NCBI GenBank assembly: GCA_023383795.1
Contig: JAHDYJ010000001.1
Location: 142,094 to 206,093 of the forward strand
Reading direction: 5' to 3'
Length of the DNA: 64,000 bases
Origin: Burkholderiales bacterium
GTDB lineage: Bacteria > Pseudomonadota > Gammaproteobacteria > Burkholderiales > SG8-39
The notes beneath the pieces were generated by a model, which worked only from the letters and a program-made list of their open reading frames with translations, searched no databases and had not been told where the DNA came from. Position numbers and translations under genes: made by a program. Shown here piece after piece: positions 27,227 through 36,095 of the stretch; positions within the stretch are counted from its first letter, which is position 1; each line of letters starts with the position of its first letter.

Positions 27227-28168
27227 TCAGCTCACGGCCTTTGCGGCCTGCTCGCGCCGCGCCTTCGCCATCAGCACCGCCACGGCGCAGGAGGCGAGCC
27301 GCGTCAGCACCGAATCGGCGCGGCTCGTCAGGATGATCGGCACCTTGGCCCCGAGCACGATGCCCGCGGCGTCCGCCCCGGCGAGGAACGTCAGGCTCTT
27401 GGCGAGCATGTTGCCGGCCTCGAGATCGGGCACCACGAGGACGTTCGCCCGGCCGGCGACCGGCGAGTCGATCTTCTTTATCTTCGCCGCGGCGAGGCTG
27501 ATCGCGTTGTCGAGCGCGAGCGGACCGTCGAGGACGGCGCCGGTGATCTGGCCGCGGTCGGCCATCTTGCAGAGTGCGGCGGCTTCGATCGTCGATGGCA
27601 CGCCGGGGTTCACGGTCTCCATCGCCGAGAGGATGGCGACCCGCACCTCCTCCGCCCCGAGCGCGTGCGCGAGGTCGATCGCGTTCTGCACGATGTCGAC
27701 CTTGTCCGCGAGCGTCGGCGCGATGTTCACGGCCGCGTCGGTGATCATGAGCGGTGTCGGGTGGTTCGGCACGTCCATCACGAAGCAGTGGCTGATGCGA
27801 CGCTCGGTCCGCAGCCCGGTCTCGCGCCGGACCACCGCGCCCATCAGCTCGTCGGTGTGCAGGCTTCCCTTCATGAGCGCCTCGGCCTTGCCGAGCCGCA
27901 CCAGCTCCACCGCCTTGTCGGCCGACTCGTGGCTGTGCGCCGTGTCGACGATCGGGTGGCCCGCGAGGTCGAGGCGGTTCTCGGCGGCGACCGCCTTGAT
28001 GCGCGCCGCGGGACCGACCAGGATTGGGGCGATCAGGCCTTGCCTCGCCGCGTCGAGCGCGCCCTCGAGCGAGCTCTGATCGCAGGGATGCGCGACCGCC
28101 GTCGGCGTGGGCGCGAGGCCCCTGCAGCGCGCGATCAGCTGCTCGTACTTCTCGTGTCTGCGTTCCAT
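27227..28168 (-). CDS. pta: Phosphate acetyl/butyryltransferase
   Basis: A short-form phosphotransacylase of 313 residues that swaps CoA for phosphate on acetyl- or butyryl-CoA and feeds the adjacent acetate kinase. It has the PTA_PTB signatures ALMKGSLHTDELMGAVV, SHCFVMDVP, ITDAAVNIAPTLADKVDIVQNAIDLA, GPLALDNAISLAAAKIK and LVVPDLEAGNMLAKSLTFLAGADAAGIVLGAKVPIILTSRAD. It lacks the DRTGG and P-loop-like extensions of long Pta. Similar short proteins are often annotated as phosphate butyryltransferase. ATG 28168 lies 10 bases after the DUF3141 gene. Confidence 0.9.
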   Translation of the reverse strand: MERRHEKYEQLIARCRGLAPTPTAVAHPCDQSSLEGALDAARQGLIAPILVGPAARIKAVAAENRLDLAGHPIVDTAHSHESADKAVELVRLGKAEALMKGSLHTDELMGAVVRRETGLRTERRISHCFVMDVPNHPTPLMITDAAVNIAPTLADKVDIVQNAIDLAHALGAEEVRVAILSAMETVNPGVPSTIEAAALCKMADRGQITGAVLDGPLALDNAISLAAAKIKKIDSPVAGRANVLVVPDLEAGNMLAKSLTFLAGADAAGIVLGAKVPIILTSRADSVLTRLASCAVAVLMAKARREQAAKAVS

Positions 28169-28178
28169 TTGGTTCGTC

Positions 28179-30500
28179 CTACCGTCCGGCGCTCGCCGTC
28201 GCAATCCGCGGTGTCACGGCGCCGAGTACCTGGCGGATCCGCGTCACCATCGCCACCTGGTCGGGCGTCGGCTGCTCGGCGAGCACGCGCGGGTCGGTCG
28301 TCAGGCGCTCGATCAACTGCAGGAACCGCTCGCGATCGGCCGCGTCGGCGAGGAGCCGCGGCAGCGTGTCGAGCGCCTGCTCCGGCTCGAAGCGCACGAT
28401 CGCGTCCTGCTCGCCGCGGATCCGCTTCCATTCGTGAATCGGCAGGTCCGGCAGCAGGTCGGCGTATTCCTTCACGAGCTCGGTCTTGAGCTCCATGCGC
28501 GCGAGCGGCACCGGCACCCCGCGACGGGCGAGCAGCTCGCCTGTACGGGCGAGCGCTTCCGGGTAGCCGCCTTCGCCGATCGCGGCGAGCGCCGCCTTGA
28601 CGAACGGCAGCTCGCGCAGATCCGCGGGGGCTTCCGCCTCGCGCCGTTGCTCCGCACGGTCAGCGATGTAGAGCGCGAACAGGTTGCCGTAAGTCTGGAA
28701 GAAGAGCGCCTCGCTCGCGGCGTCGCGCAGATCGCGGTAATAGTCGAGCGTCGCGGCGATGATCTCGCCCGATGCCGCCTCGGCCTTGCGCAGCCGGTCG
28801 TCCGGTCCGACCGCCTGGCGCTGGGCCTTCACCGTCTGCGCGAGCGGTCCGAGCCACCACAGCATCGGGTTCCTGTCCGAGACCGACCACTTCTCGAAGC
28901 GCAGCGGGTGAAACTCGCGGCCGAGCTTCGCAGTGAAGTCGTTTGCCGTCGCCTGCACGAGCGGCCGGGCGAAGAGCTCGTAGGCACGCTGGTTGAACTC
29001 GGAGACCGCCTCCACCGCCTCGAACGGGCCTTCGTCGACGCGCTTGAACCGGTTGAGCCGCGCAGCCACCTCTTCGAGCTGGCGTTCCTCGAACTCGACG
29101 TCGTACTCGACCGCGCCGTCCTTCCCGCGGTGCTCGAGGATGCGCATGGCGTACAGGCCCGGCGGCAGCGCCTCGATCGACTTCAGCACCGACACGATCT
29201 GGCGGTGCTCGCGCTTCGCAACCTTGCCCGACACGAAGATGCCGAGGTGGCCGACGTCCGCGTGCATCAGGCCGACGATGACCTGGCCGCGCGCCTTGAC
29301 TTCATCGGTCGAGCCGTACACGTCGGCGACCCAGTTGAACGCCTGCTGCGGCGGCGTGATGTTGTCGCCGAGCGAGGCGAAGAGGATGATCGGCGAGCGG
29401 ATCTCGCGCAGGTCGAAGGCCTTGCCGGCCTTCGACTGCACCTCACCCGACCAGAGCTTGTTGCCGACGAAGAGGTTCTGCGTGATCCACTCGATCTCCT
29501 CGCGGTTCATCAGGTAGAAGCCGCCCCACCAGCGCTCAAAGTCGAGGAAGCGCGGTGCCTCGGTGTCGACGTTCGCGAAGACGTTGTAGCTCTTCTTGAA
29601 GTAGGTGTTGGCCGGGTTCAGGTTCTCGAAGTTCTGCACCAGGTGGGCGCCGTCGAACTTGCCGTTGCCGAGATCCGCGGCGAGCGATGCGAGCCAGGTG
29701 CCGCCGAGCAGTCCGCCGGCGTAGCGCATCGGGTTGTCGCCCTCGCCCTCGCTGAACGCGCCGCCCCAGTACGACATCGGCGCGCCGTTGATCACGATCG
29801 GCCCGGTGTCCTCGGGACTCGAGGAGGCGAGCATCATCGCGGCCCAGCCCCCCTGGCAATTGCCGACGATCGCCGGCTTCGGGCTGTCCGGATGCAGTTC
29901 GCGCACGCGGTGCACGAACTTCTGCTCGGCGGCGCAGACATCGAGCATCGTCTGTCCGGGCTCGGGCTCCGGGAAGAAGATGACGAAGTAGACCGGGTGC
30001 CCCTCACGCAGCGCCTCGCCCACCTGCGAGTCGTCCTTGAAGCCGCCGATCCCCGGACCGTGGCCGGCGCGCGGGTCGATGACGATGTACGGGCGACGCT
30101 TCGCATCCACCGTCACGCTGGACGGCGGAACGATGCGCACGAGCGCGTAGTTCACCGGGCGCTCGAAGCGCCGCGCATCGAGCACCGTCTCGTAGTCGAA
30201 GTGCAGCACCGGCGGCAGTCCCGCCTGCTCGCGCTCGACGAACTGGTTGCCGCGCTGCCGGAGCGTGTCCCAGAAGAGGACGCTGCGCTGGGCGAAGTCG
30301 ACCGAATAGCGGTACCAGTCAGTCCACCATTCCCACGGCGAGCCCGGCTGCCGCGTCGCGTTGGCGATCTGCTCCGCGAGCGCTTTTTGCACCCGCTCGG
30401 CGTACCTGGTCTGCGCGAGCTGCGCGCGATGCTGGAAGAGCTGGGCGACCTTCGAGGAGAGGGTGTAGCTGCGCTCGAGTTGCCTGGTTGCGTCGGTCAT
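28179..30500 (-). CDS. DUF3141 (PHA-synthase-like alpha/beta hydrolase) protein
   Basis: A protein of 773 residues, first gene of the operon. The central part is alpha/beta-hydrolase-like and close to PHA synthase: a lipase-box-like GNCQGGWA with cysteine as nucleophile, an aspartate in LFASLGDNITPPQQA and a histidine in MHADVGHLGIFVSG. The N-terminal region (WEWWTDWYRYSVDFAQRSVLFWDTLRQRG) resembles that found in PHA synthase/phasin proteins. The C-terminal 300 residues are helical and unassigned. ATG 30500 has GGAGATCAGC upstream, better than a TTG four codons earlier. A role in polyhydroxyalkanoate or acyl-CoA handling is inferred. Confidence 0.85.
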   Translation of the reverse strand: MTDATRQLERSYTLSSKVAQLFQHRAQLAQTRYAERVQKALAEQIANATRQPGSPWEWWTDWYRYSVDFAQRSVLFWDTLRQRGNQFVEREQAGLPPVLHFDYETVLDARRFERPVNYALVRIVPPSSVTVDAKRRPYIVIDPRAGHGPGIGGFKDDSQVGEALREGHPVYFVIFFPEPEPGQTMLDVCAAEQKFVHRVRELHPDSPKPAIVGNCQGGWAAMMLASSSPEDTGPIVINGAPMSYWGGAFSEGEGDNPMRYAGGLLGGTWLASLAADLGNGKFDGAHLVQNFENLNPANTYFKKSYNVFANVDTEAPRFLDFERWWGGFYLMNREEIEWITQNLFVGNKLWSGEVQSKAGKAFDLREIRSPIILFASLGDNITPPQQAFNWVADVYGSTDEVKARGQVIVGLMHADVGHLGIFVSGKVAKREHRQIVSVLKSIEALPPGLYAMRILEHRGKDGAVEYDVEFEERQLEEVAARLNRFKRVDEGPFEAVEAVSEFNQRAYELFARPLVQATANDFTAKLGREFHPLRFEKWSVSDRNPMLWWLGPLAQTVKAQRQAVGPDDRLRKAEAASGEIIAATLDYYRDLRDAASEALFFQTYGNLFALYIADRAEQRREAEAPADLRELPFVKAALAAIGEGGYPEALARTGELLARRGVPVPLARMELKTELVKEYADLLPDLPIHEWKRIRGEQDAIVRFEPEQALDTLPRLLADAADRERFLQLIERLTTDPRVLAEQPTPDQVAMVTRIRQVLGAVTPRIATASAGR

Positions 30501-30814
30501 GCTGATCTCCAAAATCGGCTGCGCGGCTGTCGCCGGACATCCCTTTGAGTAAGGCTAGTCGAATGGTGAGGCCGTAATTTGATGCAGCGCAATAGAATTC
30601 GTTCTGGCAGATTCGACCGCTGCGCAAGCGCCATGCGGACCACCTGCAGGGATGAACTCATCCTCGAGAGCAAGCACTCACATTCCTAGCCTCTGCGCCT
30701 CCCAGGCGCGGCACTCAACGCGCCCTGCCATCGAGCGAGCGTGGCGCCGTGCGCCTGCGCGGCCTCGCACAGTGATTCGGTATACTCGCCGCCGCTTCGG
30801 CCTTCTCCCCCTAA
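30501..30814. other. Divergent intergenic region with FNR-like box
   Basis: A 314-base gap separates the DUF3141 operon and the acetyltransferase gene. It holds the FNR-like site at 30579-30592 and a TATACT hexamer at 30781-30786 about 30 bases before the acetyltransferase ATG. The part from about 30600 to 30770 shows no gene or clear repeat. Confidence 0.6.
30579..30592 (-). promoter_or_regulatory. FNR/ANR-like box upstream of the DUF3141-pta-ackA operon
   Basis: On the minus strand TTGCG-CTGC-ATCAA matches the FNR consensus TTGAT-N4-ATCAA at 8 of 10 informative positions, with a perfect second half-site. It is centred about 85 bases upstream of the ATG. A class II position (-41.5) would put the start of transcription near 30544. 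Function is inferred from the match and from the fermentative genes it precedes. Confidence 0.5.
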
Positions 30815-31354
30815 ATGGACGCGTCCCTGTATTCGGTGGTCGAGACCCTGCGCAACGGGCGCGAGATCCAGATCCGCGCGCTCGAGCCGGCCGACCGCGC
30901 CGGGTTGCTGGAGGCCGTCGCCGGCATGAGCCCGGAGGCGCGGTACCGCCGTTTCTTTGCCCCGAAGCGGGACTTCACCGAGAAAGAGATCGACTACTAC
31001 CTGAACGTCGACTTTGTGGAGCACGTCGCGCTCGTCGCGGTGCTCGACGGCGCGATCGTCGGCGGCGGACGCTATATCGTGTCGGCGCCCGGGCGCGCCG
31101 AAGTCGCCTTCAGCGTGGACGACGCGCGCCGGAGCCAGGGCATCGGCTCGGCGCTGATGCGCCATCTCGTCTTCATTGCGCGCGAGGCGGGGATCCGCGA
31201 GCTCATCGCGGAAGTCCTGCCGGACAATGCATCGATGCTCAAAGTGTTCGAGCGATCCGGCCTTGCCATGACGGCGCGCCGGGACGCCGGCGTCGTGCAC
31301 GTCACGCTCGACCTTACGCGCCGCGGCGCAGGGCAGAGCAGGATCGACGATTGA
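30815..31354 (+). CDS. GNAT family N-acetyltransferase
   Basis: A GNAT acetyltransferase of 179 residues. The acetyl-CoA-binding motif A is visible as VAFSVDDARRSQGIGSALMRHLVFIAREAGIRELIAEVLPDNASMLKVFERSGL, here spread over about residues 90-145. The N-terminal part (IQIRALEPADRAGLLEAVAGMSPEARYRRFF) is like the GNAT domain of Pat/AcuA-type protein acetylases, but there is no ADP-forming CoA-ligase half. The substrate is unknown. It lies next to acetyl-CoA/acetate genes, which makes a protein or CoA-synthetase acetylase an attractive guess. Confidence 0.85.
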   Translation: MDASLYSVVETLRNGREIQIRALEPADRAGLLEAVAGMSPEARYRRFFAPKRDFTEKEIDYYLNVDFVEHVALVAVLDGAIVGGGRYIVSAPGRAEVAFSVDDARRSQGIGSALMRHLVFIAREAGIRELIAEVLPDNASMLKVFERSGLAMTARRDAGVVHVTLDLTRRGAGQSRIDD

Positions 31355-31423
31355 CGGCGGCGAAATGGGCACGTGCGGGACTCACGACGCTGGCCGAGCT
31401 TGCGCCCGCCGCCAAGCGCGCAG

Positions 31424-31443
31424 AATCCGACCAAAGTAGGATT
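31424..31443 (+). promoter_or_regulatory. Operator copy A, upstream of the DUF3300 gene
   Basis: AATCCGACCAAAGTAGGATT, a near-perfect 8+4+8 palindrome around CAAA. It directly abuts a -35-like TTGCCG (31443-31448), a 16-base spacer and a -10-like TAGCGT (31465-31470). The gene starts at 31507 after GAAGGAGAAG. The same arrangement occurs at 36548, 45542 and 57129. Confidence 0.7.
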
Positions 31444-31506
31444 TGCCGTGCCGGCCGCCGGCGTTAGCGTGTCCGACAGCCTGCGACAGCGAAGGAGAAG
31501 CGACGC

Positions 31507-32829
31507 ATGAAATCCTGGAGCGTACATCTCGGGCGATGCCTGTCCGCGATGCTGCTCGCGTTCGCCGCAGCATCCGGGGGCCTCGCGCAGTCGCAAGCCG
31601 AGCCCCCGCCGTTCAAGCCGGAGGAGATCGAAGCACTGGTCGCTCCGATCGCGCTCTACCCGGACTCCCTGCTGTCACAGGTGCTCATGGCTTCGACCTA
31701 CCCGCTGGAAGTCGTGCAGGCCGCACGGTGGGTGAAGGCGAATCCGAACGTCAAGGGCGAGGACGCGGTGAAAGCGGTCGAGGGTCAGACCTGGGACGTG
31801 AGCGTCAAGTCGCTGGTGGCCTTCCCGCAGGTGCTCGAGCCGATGAACGAGAAGCTCGATTGGACCCAGAAGCTCGGTGATGCCTTCCTGGCCGACCAGA
31901 AGGCAGTGCTCGACGCCGTGCAGCGGCTGCGGCAACGCGCCGAGAAGTCCGGCAATCTCAAGTCGACGGAGCAGCAAAAGGTGGTCATCGAGGAGGCGGC
32001 GCCGCAGCAGCAGGTGATCAAGATCGAGCCGGCGAACCCGCAGGTGATCTACGTGCCGGCCTACAACCCGACGGTCGTCTATGGGTCGTGGGCCTATCCG
32101 GCATACCCGCCGTATTACTGGCCGCCACCGCCTTACTACTACCCCGGCGGCGCGTTCGTCGCCGGCTTTGCCTGGGGCGTGGGCATCGCCGCAGCGGGCG
32201 CGATCTTCGGCGATTGCAACTGGGGACGCGGCGACGTCAACATCAACGTGAACAAGGCGGCCAACATCGATCGCAACTTCGACCGCACCAAGGTGAGCGG
32301 CGACCGCTGGCAGCACGACGCGAGCCATCGCAAGGGCGTGTCGTATCGCGACCAGGCGAGCCGCGAGAAGTTCGGCAAAGACGTGCCCGGACGGGACGGG
32401 CGCAACGACTTCCGGGGGCGCGACGGCGGTCCGGGAGATCGTGGCGGGCCGGGAGACCGCGGCGGCGTCGCCGATCGGGGCGGCCCCGGCACCGGTGATC
32501 GCGGTGGCCCCGGCGACCGCGGCGGTGTCGGCGACCGCGGTGGACCGGGCGACCGCGGCGGACCGAGCGTCGCCGATCGCGGCGGACCCGGTGCTGCCGG
32601 CGGCGGCCGAGACAACGCCTTCCAGGGCGTGGGAGGCGGCTCGGCCGCGCAACGCGACTTCGACCGCGGTCGCGCGAGCAATCAATCGATGGCGGCCAGT
32701 CGCGGCGGCGCGGGCGCAGGGGCACGGCCGAGCGGTGGAGGTGCGCCAAGGGCGGGTGGCGGCGCCGGCGCGCGCCCGAGCGGCGGTGCCGCGCGCGGCG
32801 GCGGCGGTCGTGGCGGCGGCAGGCGCTAG
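31507..32829 (+). CDS. DUF3300 domain secreted protein with Gly-rich tail
   Basis: An exported protein of 440 residues. A signal peptide ends at ASGGLAQSQA. The DUF3300 domain (about residues 35-200) shows EIEALVAPIALYPDSLLSQVLMASTYPLEVVQAARWVKANP and IYVPAYNPTVVYGSWAYPAYPPYYWPPP. The C-terminal 150 residues are low-complexity, with GGPGDRGG repeats and a Gly/Arg end. DUF3300 proteins are widespread in proteobacteria and without known function. It is preceded by operator copy A and followed 11 bases later by a DUF2950 gene, a common pair that suggests a shared envelope role. Confidence 0.87.
   Translation: MKSWSVHLGRCLSAMLLAFAAASGGLAQSQAEPPPFKPEEIEALVAPIALYPDSLLSQVLMASTYPLEVVQAARWVKANPNVKGEDAVKAVEGQTWDVSVKSLVAFPQVLEPMNEKLDWTQKLGDAFLADQKAVLDAVQRLRQRAEKSGNLKSTEQQKVVIEEAAPQQQVIKIEPANPQVIYVPAYNPTVVYGSWAYPAYPPYYWPPPPYYYPGGAFVAGFAWGVGIAAAGAIFGDCNWGRGDVNINVNKAANIDRNFDRTKVSGDRWQHDASHRKGVSYRDQASREKFGKDVPGRDGRNDFRGRDGGPGDRGGPGDRGGVADRGGPGTGDRGGPGDRGGVGDRGGPGDRGGPSVADRGGPGAAGGGRDNAFQGVGGGSAAQRDFDRGRASNQSMAASRGGAGAGARPSGGGAPRAGGGAGARPSGGAARGGGGRGGGRR
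32424..32592 (+). repeat. In-frame GGPGDRGG-type coding repeats
   Basis: Imperfect tandem copies of a 21-24-base unit encode variants of GGPGDRGG and GGVGDRGG within the DUF3300 protein. The reading frame is kept throughout. Such tracts can vary in length between strains. Confidence 0.75.
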
Positions 32830-32840
32830 GGAGCTCGACG

Positions 32841-33770
32841 ATGCGAACCGGAGATCATCACACCCGCCGCACCGCGGCGATCCACCTCGCGGCGCTCGCC
32901 GGCGTGCTGGCGCTCTTCGTCGCCTGGACGACGGCTGCTTTCGCACAGCAGAAGACGTTTCCTTCGCCCGAGGCGGCAATGGACGCGTTCGGCGACGCGG
33001 TCGCGACGAGCGACGAGGAAGCCATGAAGGCGATCTTCGGCGCCGATTTCCGCCGGTTCGTTCCCCCGGTCGGCGCCGAGGACCGTTACCGGTTCCTCGC
33101 TGCCTGGGCGAATGCGCATGCCGTCAAGCGCGAAGGCGATGCAAGAGCGCTCGTCGCGGTCGGCGATGACGGCTGGACCTTCCCGTTTCCGATCGTGAAG
33201 GTCGCGCAGGGCTGGCGGTTCGATACTCGCGCCGGCGTCGAGGAGATGCGCGTGCGCCGGATCGGCCGCAACGAGCGCGCGGTGATGCAGGTGATGTTCG
33301 CGATCTACGACGCGCAGAAGGAGTACGCGACGTGGGATCGCAACGGCAACGGCGTGCGCGAGTACGCGATGCGGCTCGCGAGCTCGCCCGGGAAGCGTGA
33401 CGGGCTGTACTGGCCGGCCAAGGCAGGCGAGCCGCCGAGTCCGCTCGGGCCCGCCGTGGCCGTCGCGCGCGCAGCCGGCGGCGGCGCTGCCGCGGGCTAT
33501 TTCGGTTACCGCTACAAGCTCCTCACGTCGCAGGGCAGCAACGCGCCCGGCGGCGCGCTCGACTACATCGCGGGAGGCCGGATGATCGGCGGATTCGCCG
33601 CCGTGGCCTGGCCGGTCCGGTACGGCGACACCGGGGTGATGACCTTCATGGTCAGCCACGACGGCGTCGTGTACGAGAAGGACCTCGGCCCGAACACCGC
33701 CGCTCGCGCCTCTGCGGCGACGCGCTTCGATCCGGATTCGACGTGGCGGAAGGTGGAGCCGAGAACGTGA
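32841..33770 (+). CDS. DUF2950 family secreted protein
   Basis: An exported protein of 309 residues with a signal peptide around residues 15-35 (AALAGVLALFVAWTTAAFAQQ). The DUF2950 core includes KTFPSPEAAMDAFGDAVATSDEEAMKAIFG, FRFDTRAG-like GWRFDTRAGVEEMRVRRIGRNERAVMQVM (about 115-145), GYFGYRYKLLTSQGSNAPGGALDY and GVMTFMVSHDGVVYEKDLG. The function is unknown. It is translationally close to the DUF3300 gene (11-base gap) and so very probably under operator copy A. Confidence 0.87.
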   Translation: MRTGDHHTRRTAAIHLAALAGVLALFVAWTTAAFAQQKTFPSPEAAMDAFGDAVATSDEEAMKAIFGADFRRFVPPVGAEDRYRFLAAWANAHAVKREGDARALVAVGDDGWTFPFPIVKVAQGWRFDTRAGVEEMRVRRIGRNERAVMQVMFAIYDAQKEYATWDRNGNGVREYAMRLASSPGKRDGLYWPAKAGEPPSPLGPAVAVARAAGGGAAAGYFGYRYKLLTSQGSNAPGGALDYIAGGRMIGGFAAVAWPVRYGDTGVMTFMVSHDGVVYEKDLGPNTAARASAATRFDPDSTWRKVEPRT

Positions 33771-34062
33771 TCGGGCCGCCGCAGGGAGCGCGCCCGTACC
33801 CACCAGGGCGCTGACCCGCGGCACGAGCAGCCACGAGCAGTGCCCGCAACCGGCGGGTGCGCGCGTCCGTGCTTCGAACGGGGCTCCACTGCCATCGGCA
33901 CGGTAACGGCGCAACTGGTCCGCGCGCTCGTGTGCGCGGCCGGCCTGCTCGGCCCGAACGCGCTCCAGGCGAGCCGACAACGCCGCTGCAGGAGACGCAG
34001 CGCGCGATACGCGATTCTTCGACGCCGACGACCGCTGGTTCGACATCAGCGGCTAGCCGCGA

Positions 34063-35547
34063 TCAAGGTTTCTTGGCCTCGCCCGTGCGCGCGGCCGCGG
34101 CGGCAGGGGCCGGTGCCGCTTGCGCCGACCGCCAGCGCGTCGCCGCCAGCTCGCCCTGTCGCGCGTAGTCGAGCGCCTCGCCGAGCACCATCGCGGCCTC
34201 CTGCGGGGCGTGAAAGCCCATGGAGTTCTCCGCTGCGATGAAATCGAGCCGCCACTGCGCCTTGCGTTGCAGCTCGAGCGCCGCCTGCAGCTGCGCCTCG
34301 GTCGCCCCTTCCTTCTTCGCTGCGACGATCGCGTCGATCAACGCGACGATCGCCGTGCCCCCGCGCTGCATCAGCTCGAAATTGCGGCTCTGGATCACGT
34401 CGACACGCGCCTTGATCTCTTGCTCGGACACCCGATGGCAGGTCTGGCAGGCGTTGTTGATGTTGAGGAGCGGGCTTCGCACCCAGTGGTCGGAGATCTT
34501 GGTCGCCCCGTCACGCACGTACGGCATGTGGCAGTCTGCGCACGCCACGCCAGCGCGCGCATGCACGCCCTGGCTCCACAGCTCGAATTCCGGATGCTGC
34601 GCCTTGAGGATCGGCGCGCCGGTCTCGGCGTGCTTGTAGTCGAAGAACCGCGCGCCGTCGGGCAGCTTGGTTTCGTCCCAGAATTGCTCCACGTCGCCGG
34701 CGCGCATCCCCTTGCCCCACGGGAACGTGAGCGGCAGCTGGGACGAGCAGTAGTACTCGACGTGGCACTGGCCGCAGACGTAGGAGCGCATCTCGGTGCG
34801 CGTCGCGTCCGCGTTCGGGTCGTAGGGCTTCGCCTTGCCGCCGGCGCGCCAGCGCTCGATCGACGGCAGGTGCGGCACCGGCGCCTCCGAGGCCGCCAGC
34901 ATCCGGATCCCCTCGATGAATCCGGGGCGCGTGACCCGGAGCTGCATGGTCTTCGGATCGTGGCAGTCGGCGCAGGTGACCGGATGCGCGTGACCGGAAT
35001 CGTGGAGCTTCTTGTTGAGCTCCTGGTACGAGTACTTGTAGCTCGCCGCGAGCCCTTTGGCCGCATCGCCGTCGCCGAGCTCGCGATAGAGCGGCATCAC
35101 GGAGGCGTGGCAGTGGAGGCAGGATCCCGTCTGCGGCTTGGTGAGGCGCTTGGTCGCCTCCTGGTCGGCGAGCATGTAGGCGTGGCCGCGGCGGTCGCGG
35201 TAATCGATCGAGAAGGCGTAGCCGAGGAACATGCGCTTCAGCCACGGATCGCGTGCGATCTTCTCCTCCGGCAGCGCCTCGCTGCCGCCATGGCCGCCGA
35301 AGCGCGTGCGCGTCGTCTGGGCGGTGAGGAGGTACGAGTCGTACTGCTTCGGCCAGTTGACGGCCCACTTCGCCGGATCGGTGGTGTCGTCGGTGACCTC
35401 GGTCAGGCGCACGTAGGGGCTCCGCGCCTCGCTCTTGCGCTCGAAGATGTTTACGAGCAGCGCGGTCACGAGCGCGGTGGCGGCCGCCACCACGACGATC
35501 GTGCCGATCAGCATCACGCGTGAAGCGCCCCGTTGCGCTGCTTTCAT
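34063..35547 (-). CDS. nrfA: Ammonia-forming cytochrome c nitrite reductase NrfA
   Basis: A pentaheme periplasmic enzyme of 494 residues that reduces nitrite to ammonium with six electrons. An uncleaved or signal-type N-terminal helix spans residues 10-33. Heme motifs are CLHCH (143-147), CADCH (192-196), CGQCH (258-262), CADCH (336-340) and CQTCH (367-371). CGQCHVEYY supplies the active-site tyrosine, and [27 protein letters not shown] is the conserved NrfA segment. The active-site heme has CxxCH, not the classic CxxCK. AGGAGGAGCACC precedes the ATG. NrfH lies 32 bases upstream. Confidence 0.92.
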   Translation of the reverse strand: MKAAQRGASRVMLIGTIVVVAAATALVTALLVNIFERKSEARSPYVRLTEVTDDTTDPAKWAVNWPKQYDSYLLTAQTTRTRFGGHGGSEALPEEKIARDPWLKRMFLGYAFSIDYRDRRGHAYMLADQEATKRLTKPQTGSCLHCHASVMPLYRELGDGDAAKGLAASYKYSYQELNKKLHDSGHAHPVTCADCHDPKTMQLRVTRPGFIEGIRMLAASEAPVPHLPSIERWRAGGKAKPYDPNADATRTEMRSYVCGQCHVEYYCSSQLPLTFPWGKGMRAGDVEQFWDETKLPDGARFFDYKHAETGAPILKAQHPEFELWSQGVHARAGVACADCHMPYVRDGATKISDHWVRSPLLNINNACQTCHRVSEQEIKARVDVIQSRNFELMQRGGTAIVALIDAIVAAKKEGATEAQLQAALELQRKAQWRLDFIAAENSMGFHAPQEAAMVLGEALDYARQGELAATRWRSAQAAPAPAAAAARTGEAKKP

Positions 35548-35579
35548 GGTGCTCCTCCTGGTGGTCGTGATTGTTCGCA

Positions 35580-36080
35580 TCAGCGTCGGCCGAGGCCCGT
35601 CGGCTCGCCGTGACCGACCGAGCGATGGCAATGGACGCATAGGACCTCGCCGGTCCCGTCCGCCGCTCGGGCGACCTGCTCGTGCGCGAGGTCGCCGTGG
35701 CAGTGCAGGCAGTTGTCCTGGAGGATCCGGCTGTTCTTCGGCTTGATCAGGATCGGCTCGTGGAAGTTCTGAAGGGTGAACGCCACCGAGTGGTGATAGC
35801 CGTTCTCCGCCTTGGCGAGGTACTTGCCGACGAAGCCGTGAGGCAGGTGGCAGTCGACGCAGGTGGCCACGGTGTGGTGGCTCGCCTTCTGCCAGGAGTC
35901 GTACTGCGGCTGCATGATGTGGCAGTTCACGCACACCTTCGGGTCGTCGCTCATGTACGAGAGCCCCTCGGCGTACAGGAACGTGAACCCTCCGATCCCC
36001 AGTAGCAGGCCGAGGAGAATGGCGAGCACGGTTGCACCGCGCGCGCTCGGCTTCTCGTCCGGAAACCAGATCTTTCTCAC
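35580..36080 (-). CDS. nrfH: Cytochrome c nitrite reductase small subunit NrfH
   Basis: A NapC/NirT-family tetraheme quinol dehydrogenase of 166 residues that passes electrons from the quinone pool to NrfA. One N-terminal membrane helix (residues 15-38) anchors it. Heme motifs are CVNCH (50-54, followed by the ligand methionine in HIMQP), CVDCH (74-78), CLHCH (124-128) and CVHCH (148-152). The segment [23 protein letters not shown] is typical of NrfH. It is the middle gene of the SpoIIAA-like/nrfH/nrfA operon. Confidence 0.92.
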   Translation of the reverse strand: MRKIWFPDEKPSARGATVLAILLGLLLGIGGFTFLYAEGLSYMSDDPKVCVNCHIMQPQYDSWQKASHHTVATCVDCHLPHGFVGKYLAKAENGYHHSVAFTLQNFHEPILIKPKNSRILQDNCLHCHGDLAHEQVARAADGTGEVLCVHCHRSVGHGEPTGLGRR

Positions 36081-36095
36081 ATCCGACCTCCGGGA

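Noticed and set aside
30541..30570. CTTACTCAAAGGG on the minus strand as a degenerate copy of the 20-bp operator
   Set aside because: It lacks the AATCC and GGATT arms and the dyad; the nearby FNR-like box explains the region better.
32424..32592. Short tandem repeats suggestive of a CRISPR array
   Set aside because: Units are contiguous, imperfect and keep an open frame for GGPGDRGG-type peptide; no spacers and no cas genes.
33771..34062. Possible small plus-strand gene ending at the TAG before nrfA
   Set aside because: One frame ends plausibly (DTRFFDADDRWFDISG) but has no start codon with a ribosome binding site and no sensible upstream sequence; treated as non-coding.
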